From positions 62,001 through 126,000 of the forward strand of contig NZ_JAVJSQ010000022.1 in NCBI RefSeq assembly GCF_040219335.1: a stretch of DNA of 64,000 nucleotides. The letters run 5' to 3'. This DNA is from Gimesia sp. (GTDB lineage Bacteria > Planctomycetota > Planctomycetia > Planctomycetales > Planctomycetaceae). The position numbers and the translations under genes were made by a program. The notes below the pieces were generated by a model. That model made no database searches and was not told the origin of the DNA. It was given only the letters and a program-made list of their open reading frames with translations. Positions 27,871 to 39,661 of this stretch are shown here, piece after piece. Every line of letters starts with the position of its first letter. The first letter of the stretch is position 1.

Positions 27871-29550
27871 TTAGAGAGACTTGTATTCGGGTTTCCACAT
27901 GGTTTCTTCGATCCGCTGATCGATTTCCTCAGCGGTCATGGAATCTGCGACTTCAGCATCAATGGCTGCCTGCGCGACAGCCCGGGCAATCGATCGACCC
28001 ACGTCGCGGATAATCGTCAGAGAAGGGAGTAGCGAAGCCGTCGGATCCTTGAGGGCCGGAGAGGCCTCTTTTAAGGCAAACGCTGCCGCCATGAACATGG
28101 AATCGGTAACCCGTCGCGCCCGGGAAGCCCGAATCCCCAGACCCATCGCAGGGAAGATGTAACTGTTATTACACTGGGCAATGATATGTGTCACGCCATT
28201 ATATTCCACTGGATCGAAAGGGCTGCCGGTGGCAATAACGGCTTTGCCGTCCGTCCATTTTAACAGGTCTGCGGGTGTCGCTTCGGCCCGTGAGGTTGGA
28301 TTCGAAAGCGGGAAGATGACGGGATGTTCTGCGTGGCTGGCCATTTCCCGGATAATCTCTTCGGTAAATGCGCCCGTCTGTCCCGTGGCGCCAACCAGGA
28401 CGCCTGGTTTTGCATTGCGGACGACATCCGCGAAAGAGATCGCACCACTCACATCGCAGTCCCAGCCCTGGAGGTTCTCTGGTGACTGCGCGAGTAGCTG
28501 GTGCAATTCATCCAGATCGTTTCGGCCGGAATGCAGGAGTCCATCTCGGTCGATCACATAAAACCGGGCCTTTGCTTCATCCTCACTCAAGCCGGACTGA
28601 AGCATGGCCTGTTTCAACTGCAGGCAGATGCCCACTCCTGCAGAACCGGCCCCCAGCATGACGATGTTCTGGTCGGTGAGTTTTCCGCCGGCTGCTTCAA
28701 TGGCAGCGAGAATGGTGCCTGTTGTGACCGCGGCGGTTCCCTGGATGTCATCGTTAAAGGTACACAGGTCATCCCGATATTTATCCAGAATTCGCTCCGC
28801 ATCGACTGAAGCGAAATCTTCCCACTGCAGGAGTACGTCCGGAAACCGTTTCTTGACGGCCTGGACGAACTGATCGATAAAGGCATCGTATTCCGCCCCT
28901 TTGATGCGGTGTTCCCGCCAGCCGACGTAGCGGGGATCATCGAGGCGTTCTTCGTTGTTCGTCCCCAGATCGAGGAGAATCGGGAGTGTCTTGGCCGGAT
29001 CAATCCCGCCACAGAGGGTATAAAGCGAGAGTTTACCGATGGGAATTCCCATCCCGCCGGCCCCCTGGTCGCCCAGTCCCAGGATGCGTTCCCCGTCGGT
29101 CACCACGATGACTTCGATATCCCGTTCGATATTTTCCAGGATCTCGTCCATTTGATCACGTTCGGGATAAGAAATGAAAATTCCGCGGGGACGACGATAA
29201 ATGTGGCTGAACCGTTCACACGCCAAGCCCACCACCGGCGTATAAACAATGGGCATCATCTCGGTGATGTGCTCCAGCAGCAGCCGGTAGTACAGAGTCT
29301 CGTTCTCGTCCTGCAGTTGTCTTAAGAAAATATGTTTATCGATATCGTTCTGAAAATCGCAAAAGGCTTCATAGGAGCGTTCAACCTGTTCCTCAAGCGT
29401 GTCGATATGGGGTGGCAGGAGGCCCACCAGACCGAACTGGCTGCGTTCTTGGTCGCTGAAGGCGGTCCCCTTATTCAGGAGGGGATCCTCAATCAGCAGA
29501 TGTCCCCGTTTCTGTATCGAAAATTCTTCGGTTGACCGTCCTGAATTCAT
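27871..29550 (-). CDS. Malic enzyme (malate to pyruvate, NAD(P)-dependent)
   Basis: 559 residues from the ATG at 29550, which opens MNSGRSTEEFSIQKRGHLL. The open frame extends about 99 codons further upstream, but that stretch does not resemble the family, and 559 residues is the usual length of the large malic enzymes. Recognisable motifs are MMPIVYTPVVGLAC, GERILGLGDQGAGGMGIP, QWEDFASVDA and the substrate/metal loop FNDDIQGTAAV. NAD versus NADP use cannot be judged safely. Oxidative decarboxylation of malate gives pyruvate for the next gene, the decarboxylase. It is divergent from aguB. Confidence 0.9.
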   Translation of the reverse strand: MNSGRSTEEFSIQKRGHLLIEDPLLNKGTAFSDQERSQFGLVGLLPPHIDTLEEQVERSYEAFCDFQNDIDKHIFLRQLQDENETLYYRLLLEHITEMMPIVYTPVVGLACERFSHIYRRPRGIFISYPERDQMDEILENIERDIEVIVVTDGERILGLGDQGAGGMGIPIGKLSLYTLCGGIDPAKTLPILLDLGTNNEERLDDPRYVGWREHRIKGAEYDAFIDQFVQAVKKRFPDVLLQWEDFASVDAERILDKYRDDLCTFNDDIQGTAAVTTGTILAAIEAAGGKLTDQNIVMLGAGSAGVGICLQLKQAMLQSGLSEDEAKARFYVIDRDGLLHSGRNDLDELHQLLAQSPENLQGWDCDVSGAISFADVVRNAKPGVLVGATGQTGAFTEEIIREMASHAEHPVIFPLSNPTSRAEATPADLLKWTDGKAVIATGSPFDPVEYNGVTHIIAQCNNSYIFPAMGLGIRASRARRVTDSMFMAAAFALKEASPALKDPTASLLPSLTIIRDVGRSIARAVAQAAIDAEVADSMTAEEIDQRIEETMWKPEYKSL

Positions 29551-29867
29551 AGTAAGAATTGCCCTAAAAAAAGAAGGATCGCGAGTGGATGAGGAGAAAC
29601 GGGCGTGCCGCCTCTGGCATTCGCCGGCGACAGGCATAGAATACTGGAAACAGAGCCAATCTGTCGATGTTACTCTCAGGAAACTGCCCCGATTCCTGAA
29701 ACCTTCGCGCAGAGTAATCATCCCCCTGCAAATTGCCGGCAAACGTTTTAAGTTTAGCATCCACTCCTTGCAACTCGGAAACAGATATCGTAAATATCCA
29801 CATGGCCCGGTTCCGATTGACCGGATTCTAAGTTTTCTGCTTTTCATTTCCTGGATAAGTTTGTCTT
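29551..29867. promoter_or_regulatory. Divergent promoter region, malic enzyme / aguB
   Basis: A 317-base gap between the malic enzyme start and aguB. A TTGACC is present at 29817-29822, but no -10 box stands at normal spacing. No tRNA, hairpin with T-run or small ORF was recognised. Confidence 0.35.
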
Positions 29868-30764
29868 ATGGTCCGTCGCTTCCAACTTGCACTGGTGCAG
29901 GTCTCACTGAATGGCACTCCGGATGAAAACCTGACGAAATGTCTGGACTGGGTCCGTACTGCCGCTGAAGAAGGGGGACAGGTCATCTGTCTGCCGGAAC
30001 TCTACAGCTCATTCTATTTCTGTCAGAAGGAAACCACGGAGTACTTCAAGTTCGCCGAACCCCTGTATGGTCCCTCCTTCACGGCCTTCAGCAACCTGGC
30101 CAAAGAACTGGGCGTCGTTATTGTAGTACCTTTCTTTGAGAAACGGACCGAAGGGCTGTATCACAACAGCGCCTACGTCATCGACGCCGATGGCAGTGAA
30201 GCTGGTCTGTATCGCAAGATGCACATTCCCGACGATCCCTGCTTCTACGAAAAATTCTATTTCACGCCCGGCGACCTCGGTTTCAAAGCGATCCCCACCC
30301 GTTTCGGGAAAATCGGAACACTCATCTGCTGGGACCAGTGGTTCCCCGAAGGAGCCCGGATCACGGCACTCTCCGGGGCGAATGTGCTGATCTATCCAAC
30401 CGCCATCGGCTGGCATCCCCACGAAAAAGAAGAATACGGGCCCAAGCAGCATGATTCCTGGATGACAATTCAGCGAAGTCATGCGATCGCCAACGGGACG
30501 TTCGTGGCTGCAGTCAACCGCGTTGGCTTCGAACAGCCGGAGCCGGAACAGGCGGGCCTTGAATTCTGGGGCTCCTCATTCATTTGTGGGCCGCAGGGAG
30601 AAATTATCGTCCAGGCATCAGAGGACCAGGAAGAAATTCTGATTGCAGAGGTCGATCTGGATCAGACCGCTGAGGTTCGCCAGAACTGGCCTTTCCTGCG
30701 TGACCGCCGGATTGACGCATATGGCAATATTCTGAAACTCTATCATGACGATCCCACGCCATGA
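29868..30764 (+). CDS. aguB: N-carbamoylputrescine amidase
   Basis: 298 residues, the usual length. It is a nitrilase-superfamily enzyme with the Glu-Lys-Cys set: LPELYSS (catalytic Glu), YRKMHIPDD (Lys) and ICWDQWFPEGAR (Cys). The latter two, with the CFYEKFYFTPG segment, are typical of N-carbamoylputrescine amidase. It hydrolyses N-carbamoylputrescine to putrescine, CO2 and ammonia in the cytoplasm. Its stop overlaps the next gene's ATG by four bases, and that gene, agmatine deiminase, makes the substrate. The ATG has only a weak ribosome site. Confidence 0.9.
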   Translation: MVRRFQLALVQVSLNGTPDENLTKCLDWVRTAAEEGGQVICLPELYSSFYFCQKETTEYFKFAEPLYGPSFTAFSNLAKELGVVIVVPFFEKRTEGLYHNSAYVIDADGSEAGLYRKMHIPDDPCFYEKFYFTPGDLGFKAIPTRFGKIGTLICWDQWFPEGARITALSGANVLIYPTAIGWHPHEKEEYGPKQHDSWMTIQRSHAIANGTFVAAVNRVGFEQPEPEQAGLEFWGSSFICGPQGEIIVQASEDQEEILIAEVDLDQTAEVRQNWPFLRDRRIDAYGNILKLYHDDPTP

Positions 30765-31813
30765 GCGAGATCACCCGCAGACTGCCCGCTGAATGGGAAC
30801 CACACCAGGCCACGCTGCTCTGCTTTCCGCATAATGGCAATGACTGGCCGGGGAAGTACGAAGTCATCCAATGGGCATTCATCGAAATCATCCGCAAGGT
30901 GGTCGAGTATGAGCGCGTGCTGCTGGTTGTGAAAAATGAGGCACTGCAGCAGAAAGTCGCTGCCATGCTGCAGCAGGCGCACGCGAATACGAAGCAGGTC
31001 AAATACATTCTGCAGAATACGAACCGCAGCTGGATGCGAGATTCGGGACCGATCGTCGTGCAGCGGAGTGACGGCAAACGCGAGGCACTCCAGTTTCGCT
31101 TTAACGGCTGGGCCAAGTATCCCAATCATCGCCTGGACTGGCAAATCCCCTCTGCAGTCGCGCAGTCATTAAAGCTCCCCCTGACGGAGGTCACCTATGA
31201 GGGACGTCCCGTGGTTCTGGAAGGGGGAGCGATCGAAGTCAACGGACGGGGCACCCTGATCACAACCGAGGAATGTCTGCTCGACCAGAAAACCCAGGTG
31301 CGTAATCCCAGCTTCTCAAAAGAAGACTACGCCGCTGTCTTTGCAGAATATCTGGGCGTTTCGAATGTCATCTGGCTCGGGGACGGCATCGAAGGAGATG
31401 ACACGCACGGCCACGTGGATGACATCTGCCGGTTTGTGAATCCGACGACCGTTGTTGCCTGCGTGGAGCCGAACAAAAAAGATGTCAATCATCGTCGTCT
31501 GGCACAGAATCGGGAGCGTCTGAAAAGTGCACGCCTCGAAGACGGCAGCAAGCTCAAAGTGGTAGAAATGCCCATGCCGGGTCGTCTCGACTTTGAGGAT
31601 TTACGACTCCCCGCCAGCTACGTGAATTTTCTGGTCACCAACGGTTGTGTGCTGATGCCAACGTTTAACGATCCAAACGACGTGCAGGCCCTGGGAATTC
31701 TGAGCGAGCTTTATCCGGATCGCCAGGTGATTGGCATTCATGCAGTCGATCTGGTCTGGGGGCTGGGAACGCTGCATTGTCTGAGTCATGAGATTGCCGT
31801 AGCAGCAAAATAA
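30761..31813 (+). CDS. aguA: Agmatine deiminase
   Basis: 350 residues. The guanidine-modifying fold is clear from RSWMRDSGP, FRFNGWAKYP, EGGAIEVNG, DDTHGHVDD (catalytic His region) and the late nucleophile in GTLHCLSHE. It converts agmatine to N-carbamoylputrescine and ammonia, feeding the upstream aguB. The ATGA overlap with aguB implies translational coupling. No agmatinase or arginine decarboxylase is adjacent; agmatine must come from elsewhere. Confidence 0.93.
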   Translation: MSEITRRLPAEWEPHQATLLCFPHNGNDWPGKYEVIQWAFIEIIRKVVEYERVLLVVKNEALQQKVAAMLQQAHANTKQVKYILQNTNRSWMRDSGPIVVQRSDGKREALQFRFNGWAKYPNHRLDWQIPSAVAQSLKLPLTEVTYEGRPVVLEGGAIEVNGRGTLITTEECLLDQKTQVRNPSFSKEDYAAVFAEYLGVSNVIWLGDGIEGDDTHGHVDDICRFVNPTTVVACVEPNKKDVNHRRLAQNRERLKSARLEDGSKLKVVEMPMPGRLDFEDLRLPASYVNFLVTNGCVLMPTFNDPNDVQALGILSELYPDRQVIGIHAVDLVWGLGTLHCLSHEIAVAAK

Positions 31814-31818
31814 TCTCA

Positions 31819-31842
31819 AATCCTGCCTGACCTCGCAGGATT
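31819..31842 (+). terminator. Stem-loop after aguA
   Basis: AATCCTGC and GCAGGATT form a perfect eight-base stem with an eight-base loop, five bases after the aguA stop. No T-run follows, so it may be a transcript-stabilising hairpin rather than a classical terminator. Confidence 0.35.
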
Positions 31843-31962
31843 CGATTGAGTCTGCTGTTCGACACAGGTATCATATTTAATATTGTTTATTTATCCGCCG
31901 GTCGCCGTTTCTGCAGCGACTACTGATACCTGCCCGAACTCCTGCTGCCGAGGTCTTCTACC

Positions 31963-34068
31963 ATGAAATGCCTGCTGTCACTGTTCGCTTGTGTTTTCAC
32001 TCTCAATAGCACGCTGCTCGTCTATTCTGCGGAAGACCTCACGGTCCTGCCACCAATGACGGGCGAAGCCGCCGAGTCCGGTCTGGTGTACCAGGCTCTG
32101 CAAAAACGGGCGCATGCAGCATTCGCGAAACGGAAAGAGGTCTATGAAAACATCAAAACCCCGGAGGACTGTGAAGCCTACCAGAAGCGGATGAAAGATT
32201 TCTTCCAAACACAGATTGGCGGATTTCCGGAACGAACGCCGCTGAATCCCCGCGTGATCGGAAAACTGAAGGGGGACGGATTTCGAGTCGAGAATGTGAT
32301 TTACGAAAGCTGGCCCGGGCATCATGTGACCGCCAACCTGTATCTGCCCACCACGCCGCCCCCTTATCCGGGAGTGCTGGTCCCCTGCGGACACAGTCAT
32401 AACGGAAAAGCATCAGACGGATACCAGCGGGCCTGCATGCTGCTGGCCAAAAACGGGATGGCAGCACTCTGCTACGATCCGATCGGGCAGGGGGAACGGT
32501 ACCAGGTATTGTCAGAGCAACCCAATGAATTCTTCAAAGGAGGCAGTCGCTATCGTCCGCCTCATCCACAGGTACAGTATTACTGCACGGCAGAGCATAC
32601 GCTGATGACGGTCAGCTCGATTCCCCTGGGCAGCAACTCGGCCCGCTATCGCATCTGGGACGGCATGCGAAGCATTGACTACCTGGTCAGTCGTCCGGAG
32701 ATCGATGCCAGCCGAATCGGCTGTACGGGAAATTCAGGCGGAGGCACACTGACCAGTTACATCATGGCGCTGGACGAACGGGTGCAGGCGGCAGCGCCGG
32801 TCTGCTACTCGACCATGTATCGTTACCTGATCGACTTCAATGGTCCCCAGGATGGCGAGCAGAATATCTTCGGACAGCTGGCTTATGGCATGGACATCGC
32901 CGATTACACATTGATGCGGGCTCCCAAACCGACGCTGATCTGTGCCGGCACACATGACTCGACGTTCAAAATTGATGGTACGTGGGAACTGTTCCGCGAA
33001 GCCAAACGGTTCTATACACGCATGGGTTATGCGGAGCGGGTGGATATCATCGAAGCCGACGCCCCGCATGGATTCACTATCAAGCTGCGGGAAGGTTCTG
33101 CACGCTGGATGAACCGCTGGCTGCTGCACAAGGAAAACGCGATCTTCGAAGGGGATCTGCCCGTCTTTACCGATGAGGAACTGCAATGTTCTCAGTCGGG
33201 GCAGATACTGCTCGATGCAGGCGAACGTTCGCTGTTTGAAATCAACGATGGTCTGAATCAGCAGCTCGCAAAAGAACGGGCGGAACTCTGGAGCAGCGGC
33301 GACCTCGGCACGCTGCGCGATCAGGTGCGTGAAGTGAGCGGAATCAAGCGACTGGAGACACTGCCCCGCCCAACATCCCAAACAGTCGGCTCTATTGAGC
33401 GACCGGGTTACAAGATCACAAAGCTGATCCTGAAACCAGATCACGGTATCCCACTGCCCGCGCTGCTGTTTGAACCGGAAGCCCCCACCGGCAAACGGAC
33501 CCTCTATCTGCATGGTGAGGGCAAGCAGGTGAATGCTGCAGCAGGAGGACCGATTGAACAGCGAGTCAAACAGGGCGAGACCGTTCTGGCGATAGATATT
33601 CGTGCGATCGGAGAGACTTCACGCAAGAACAATCGTAAGATCGGCTGGTCGCATGGTCTGCTGGGCCCCAACTATCATGAATGGGCGGTGGCCTACCTGC
33701 TGGGTGAATCGATGGTCAAACTGCGGGCAGAAGACATTCTGGTCGCCGCCCGGTTCCTGTCAGAATATGGTTCGAGTGACAAACCAGAACAGGTTGAACT
33801 GGTCGCGATCGGAGAAACGGGGATTCCCGCGCTGCACGCCGCGGCTCTGGAACCGCAACTCTTTTCAGAAGTCGATCTGAACCGGATGATTTCCTCCTGG
33901 GGGGAAGTTGTGAAAACACCGGAAACCCAGAATCAGCTGATCAATACCGTGCATGGATCACTTAAGGTCTACGACCTGCCAAACCTGATCACCCTGGTAG
34001 GGAAAGAGCGGGTCAAGGTCTCCCAGCCGGCGGATGTCAAAGCGGGTCTGGCCACGCGAGAGCCTTGA
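31963..34068 (+). CDS. Exported acetyl-xylan-esterase-like alpha/beta hydrolase
   Basis: 701 residues with a signal peptide (about 1-23, ending LLVYSAE). The nucleophile elbow is GCTGNSGGGT, with a late DAPHGF histidine around residue 370, as in the acetyl xylan esterase / dienelactone hydrolase group. The C-terminal half (about 470-700) looks like a second, partly degenerate hydrolase lobe (LYLHGEGK, IGETGIPALHAAA) in which no clean nucleophile motif is seen. It probably removes ester groups from polymers in the periplasm; the substrate is unknown. An imperfect hairpin follows the gene. Confidence 0.75.
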   Translation: MKCLLSLFACVFTLNSTLLVYSAEDLTVLPPMTGEAAESGLVYQALQKRAHAAFAKRKEVYENIKTPEDCEAYQKRMKDFFQTQIGGFPERTPLNPRVIGKLKGDGFRVENVIYESWPGHHVTANLYLPTTPPPYPGVLVPCGHSHNGKASDGYQRACMLLAKNGMAALCYDPIGQGERYQVLSEQPNEFFKGGSRYRPPHPQVQYYCTAEHTLMTVSSIPLGSNSARYRIWDGMRSIDYLVSRPEIDASRIGCTGNSGGGTLTSYIMALDERVQAAAPVCYSTMYRYLIDFNGPQDGEQNIFGQLAYGMDIADYTLMRAPKPTLICAGTHDSTFKIDGTWELFREAKRFYTRMGYAERVDIIEADAPHGFTIKLREGSARWMNRWLLHKENAIFEGDLPVFTDEELQCSQSGQILLDAGERSLFEINDGLNQQLAKERAELWSSGDLGTLRDQVREVSGIKRLETLPRPTSQTVGSIERPGYKITKLILKPDHGIPLPALLFEPEAPTGKRTLYLHGEGKQVNAAAGGPIEQRVKQGETVLAIDIRAIGETSRKNNRKIGWSHGLLGPNYHEWAVAYLLGESMVKLRAEDILVAARFLSEYGSSDKPEQVELVAIGETGIPALHAAALEPQLFSEVDLNRMISSWGEVVKTPETQNQLINTVHGSLKVYDLPNLITLVGKERVKVSQPADVKAGLATREP

Positions 34069-34074
34069 GCTGAA

Positions 34075-34136
34075 CAGGCATTTCTTAACAAGTTTAAACA
34101 GCGTGTTCTTCTTTGAACCACGCTGGACAAAGCCTG
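34075..34136 (+). terminator. Compound stem-loop after the esterase-like gene
   Basis: An inner stem CAGCGTG-TTC / GAA-C-CACGCTG (34099-34125, one bulged C, six-base loop) is nested in an outer CAGGC / GCCTG pair (34075-34079 and 34132-34136). No T-run follows. Termination or mRNA protection is possible. Confidence 0.35.
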
Positions 34137-34229
34137 CTGCGCCCTTAATAATGACGGTTCTGGACTTCATTTACGACATTTCATCTCCGCCGGTTCGAAC
34201 GGCGGTTTGTGCTCGACAGGAGACAATTA

Positions 34230-36551
<2,322 letters not shown>

Positions 36552-36613
36552 GACACTTTTTCACGTCAATACATCTGACATACTCCCACCCGCCGGTTTA
36601 TGGAGACAGTACT

Positions 36614-37942
36614 ATGCTGAGGAACGTTTGCGTCTGTGTACTTTGTGTGTTGACTTTTGGTTCACTACTCCAGGCCCAGACGCGCGAAGAAAAGGTGCGT
36701 CGGGATCGGGAGAAAGTGGAAGCCTCGGGCTACTGGATCTATAACGATCTGGAACGGGGGTTCCAGCAGGCACGTGAGACAAAACGCCCCATGCTGGTTG
36801 TCCTGCGGTGCATTCCCTGTGAAGAGTGTGTCAAACTGGATGAGGAGCTGATGGAAAAAGATCCTCAGCTGAAGCCCCTGATGGATCAGTTTGTGCGGGT
36901 GCGGCAGATCTCGACCAATGGTCTGGATCTCTCCCTGTTTCAATACGATTATGACCAGTCATTTGCGGTGTTTCTGCTGAATGCGGATCGTACGATCTAT
37001 GGACGATTTGGCACACGGTCGCATCATACACTCTGGTCCGAAGATGTGTCGATCGAGGGACTGGCCAAGGCGATGCAGGGGGCACTGGAACTGCATGCGA
37101 AATATGACTCAGTGAAAGATTCTCTGGCCGCCAAGCAGGGGCCTCGCCCCGACGTTCCTTCGCCAGAAAAGTATCCGCTGCTGGAAGGACGATACCGGTC
37201 GCAGATCAACGAGAAAAAAGAAGTAGTCAAAAGCTGCATCCACTGTCATCAGGTTGGTGATGCACAGCGAGACTCTTATCTACGACAGGGAAAACCTCTG
37301 CCGGAACGAATCCTGTTTCAGTATCCGCATCCTAAAATCCTGGGTCTGATTCTGGATCCGACTGAAAAAGCGACGGTGAAAGAAGTCAAACCGGCGTCGA
37401 TTGCTGCGAAATCAGGATTTCAGCCCGGCGATGAGATCCTGATGTTGGCAGGTCAACCCTTGCTCTCGATCGCAGACATTCAGTGGATCCTGCATCGCGC
37501 AGAGAGCCAGGATGAGTTGACGGCAGAGATCAAACGTGACGGTAACATACAACAGCTGACGCTTGCCTTACCCAGCGGCTGGAAACGAGCCGATGATTTG
37601 TCGTGGCGCGTGAGCAGTTGGCCGATGCGGCGGATGGTACTGGGAGGGGCGATCCTGGAAGAGACAACTCCGGAAGAACGAACGGCAGCCGGTCTGCCTG
37701 CAAATGCATCGATGGCACTGCGAATTCGGGGTCTGGGCAAATATGGTCTGCATGCCACCGCCCGGCGACGGGGCTTTCAGGAGGGAGATATTATCACAGG
37801 CTTTGACGGACAAACCAACCTGGCCCGCGAGACCGATCTGTTAGCTTACGGAGTTAACTCCCATCAACCGGGAGAGACGGTAAACGTCACTGTCTTCCGG
37901 GGCGGGAAACAGCTTAAGCTGAGTCTGCCCCGTCAGAAATGA
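36614..37942 (+). CDS. Exported thioredoxin-fold / CxxCH / double-PDZ fusion
   Basis: 442 residues with a signal peptide (about 1-22). The first domain looks like a thioredoxin fold with an atypical CxxCxxC (C66, C69, C72) and a VFLLNADRTIYG strand. A single CIHCH motif (208-212) could bind one c-type heme. Two PDZ domains follow (about 245-320 and 380-440). No protease triad is present. This combination would put redox-active cysteines, a heme site and peptide-binding modules in one periplasmic protein. Function unknown; a scaffold or redox sensor is a guess. It is convergent with the metallophosphoesterase gene (nine bases between stops). Confidence 0.75.
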   Translation: MLRNVCVCVLCVLTFGSLLQAQTREEKVRRDREKVEASGYWIYNDLERGFQQARETKRPMLVVLRCIPCEECVKLDEELMEKDPQLKPLMDQFVRVRQISTNGLDLSLFQYDYDQSFAVFLLNADRTIYGRFGTRSHHTLWSEDVSIEGLAKAMQGALELHAKYDSVKDSLAAKQGPRPDVPSPEKYPLLEGRYRSQINEKKEVVKSCIHCHQVGDAQRDSYLRQGKPLPERILFQYPHPKILGLILDPTEKATVKEVKPASIAAKSGFQPGDEILMLAGQPLLSIADIQWILHRAESQDELTAEIKRDGNIQQLTLALPSGWKRADDLSWRVSSWPMRRMVLGGAILEETTPEERTAAGLPANASMALRIRGLGKYGLHATARRRGFQEGDIITGFDGQTNLARETDLLAYGVNSHQPGETVNVTVFRGGKQLKLSLPRQK

Positions 37943-37951
37943 GCGGTTCGC

Positions 37952-38851
37952 TTAACGCCAGGTGAGTGTCTGGCTCTGGTGATTCCAGGGATGTTGATCG
38001 TCGGTTGTACGGGTGGTGAGTGTGATGCCCGTGGGGCTCAGTTTCGCGATCGTCCAGCCGGTCGTGGAAGCTTTGGGATTCCCGACATAGGAGGTCGCTG
38101 GAGTATTGATGATGTGAATCCCTTTATGCTCGGCATTACTACGATGGTGAATGTGTCCATGGATGTAAGCTTTCACCTGTTTACGCGGTGCCAGGATTTC
38201 CCAGAGTTCGACCGAATCCGTTAAGCCACCCGGGAAATGATTGGGATCGCCTCCCAGTCGGGGATTGTGGTGCGTCATGATGATGGCCGGCTTATCGGCG
38301 TGGGCATCAAGGGCTTTCGCCAGCCAGGAACGCTGTTCTGCTCCCAGCGTTCCCTGGGTAACCATGGTTTTATGCAGCGAATCAAGCAGAAAGAAGTTCG
38401 CGTGCAGTGTCTGCACCACGGAAATATGCTTCGATTTAACCGGCGGTGTTTCTGGTTGTTCTTCCTGCATGACGCTGTAGAACACATCGCGTTCGTCATG
38501 GTTCCCCAGGGTCAGGTGCATGTCGATTTTTGCCTCCTGCACGGGGCGAATCAGTTTCGCCAGATGACGGTAATCACCGGGCTGACCATCCCGCAGTGCC
38601 AGGTCTCCGTTGATGAGAACGCAGGCTGGCTTCTGTTCCAGGCTTACCAGTTCACTGACTACTTTGCGGAGATGACTGGACACGGGAGAATTCTCCGGGT
38701 GCTTCTCACCGATATGGGTGTCGTTGAGCAGGTAGATAATATCTGACTGTTGTGAATCTTTGGCAAAGGCACCAGCAGAATACGTGAGGAAACCAGCTCC
38801 GAGAGTAAGCAGGAACTGGCGACGGTTCTGGGCGGGCAGATGCACGGGCAT
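37952..38851 (-). CDS. Exported calcineurin-like metallophosphoesterase
   Basis: 299 residues. QNRRQFLLTLGAGF is a Tat signal. The dinuclear metal motifs are complete: LLNDTHIG, INGDLALRDG, LGNHDE, IIMTHHNP and YIHGHIHH. Phosphomonoester or diester hydrolysis is expected, with the substrate unknown. It follows the DUF502 gene on the same strand after 98 bases. Confidence 0.85.
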   Translation of the reverse strand: MPVHLPAQNRRQFLLTLGAGFLTYSAGAFAKDSQQSDIIYLLNDTHIGEKHPENSPVSSHLRKVVSELVSLEQKPACVLINGDLALRDGQPGDYRHLAKLIRPVQEAKIDMHLTLGNHDERDVFYSVMQEEQPETPPVKSKHISVVQTLHANFFLLDSLHKTMVTQGTLGAEQRSWLAKALDAHADKPAIIMTHHNPRLGGDPNHFPGGLTDSVELWEILAPRKQVKAYIHGHIHHRSNAEHKGIHIINTPATSYVGNPKASTTGWTIAKLSPTGITLTTRTTDDQHPWNHQSQTLTWR

Positions 38852-38949
38852 GGGAAATACTCCCTGATGGATTAAGTTTAGAGGCAGGAATAAACTGGTA
38901 GAGCTATTATCCTACTCGACCCCCGAACCAGACGAAACCGAAACCTGAA

Positions 38950-39588
38950 TTAATTTTCCGTGAGTGGTTGGGGAGGCTGTTCCAGAAAATGCAGCGACTC
39001 GCGCCCCATCCGTTCACAGATCCCCAGTGCTTCGGAGAAGGGAATGTCGAGTCGTTCGACTCTGTTTGGTGACATGAAAATCACATTCCCCGTCCAGGGA
39101 TCGGGGGAACCGGGCAGGAAGATGGAAACGAGTGAACCTTCCGTACGTTCGGCTTCGAAAGCCAGCCGGGTGACATCGTCAAAGCGGACCAGAACCGGAA
39201 TCAACTCCGGTTTATTATGCTCGCCGCCAATACTGCCTTTGAGCTGCTCACGATAGATGGCATATCGGGGGAAGAGAATGATCAGATTCTTTTCCATGAA
39301 CCTGGACAGTTTTTGTCCGATGGACCAGCGGGCAATCACCCCTGCTAAGAAACACATCAGCACGACGATCGCAATCGACAATGCAAACAAGAGTGCGACG
39401 TCGGCAGGTTTTTCTGTGTCGATGTAACTGGAATTGGACAGCACCTTGGCGATCGCCAGTACTATGGGAGCAATCTCCCCCACCAGAATTCCGATGACGA
39501 TCAGGGGCAACAGAAAGATCAGCCCCCCGATGGCGGTGGTTTTCAGAAAGCCAAAACTCTTTTTAACGTGTGTGACATGCTGTTCCAT
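38950..39588 (-). CDS. DUF502-family membrane protein
   Basis: 212 residues. Two long hydrophobic segments (about 16-48 and 60-88) surround a short loop, followed by a charged and GxIGG-containing region and a polar C-terminal domain, as in DUF502. Known members are inner-membrane proteins of undefined function. It lies 73 bases after the sulfatase gene and before the metallophosphoesterase. Confidence 0.8.
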   Translation of the reverse strand: MEQHVTHVKKSFGFLKTTAIGGLIFLLPLIVIGILVGEIAPIVLAIAKVLSNSSYIDTEKPADVALLFALSIAIVVLMCFLAGVIARWSIGQKLSRFMEKNLIILFPRYAIYREQLKGSIGGEHNKPELIPVLVRFDDVTRLAFEAERTEGSLVSIFLPGSPDPWTGNVIFMSPNRVERLDIPFSEALGICERMGRESLHFLEQPPQPLTEN

Positions 39589-39661
39589 AAAAGGATCTCG
39601 TCTCTGTAGATTCAGCGGTGTTAATCTGACTGGGGAAAGTTTAATACTTAGGAGGCGATGA

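Noticed and set aside
27123-28013. Long open frame of 296 codons on the plus strand
   Set aside because: It is antisense to the decarboxylase and malic enzyme, both of which have full family motifs, and it has no recognisable domain.
29551-29847. 99-codon N-terminal extension of malic enzyme
   Set aside because: It lacks similarity to the family, and the ATG at 29550 gives the normal length.
38890-38940. TTCGGGGG-containing segment suggesting a tRNA T-arm
   Set aside because: No acceptor stem, anticodon arm or CCA-proximal pairing could be built around it.
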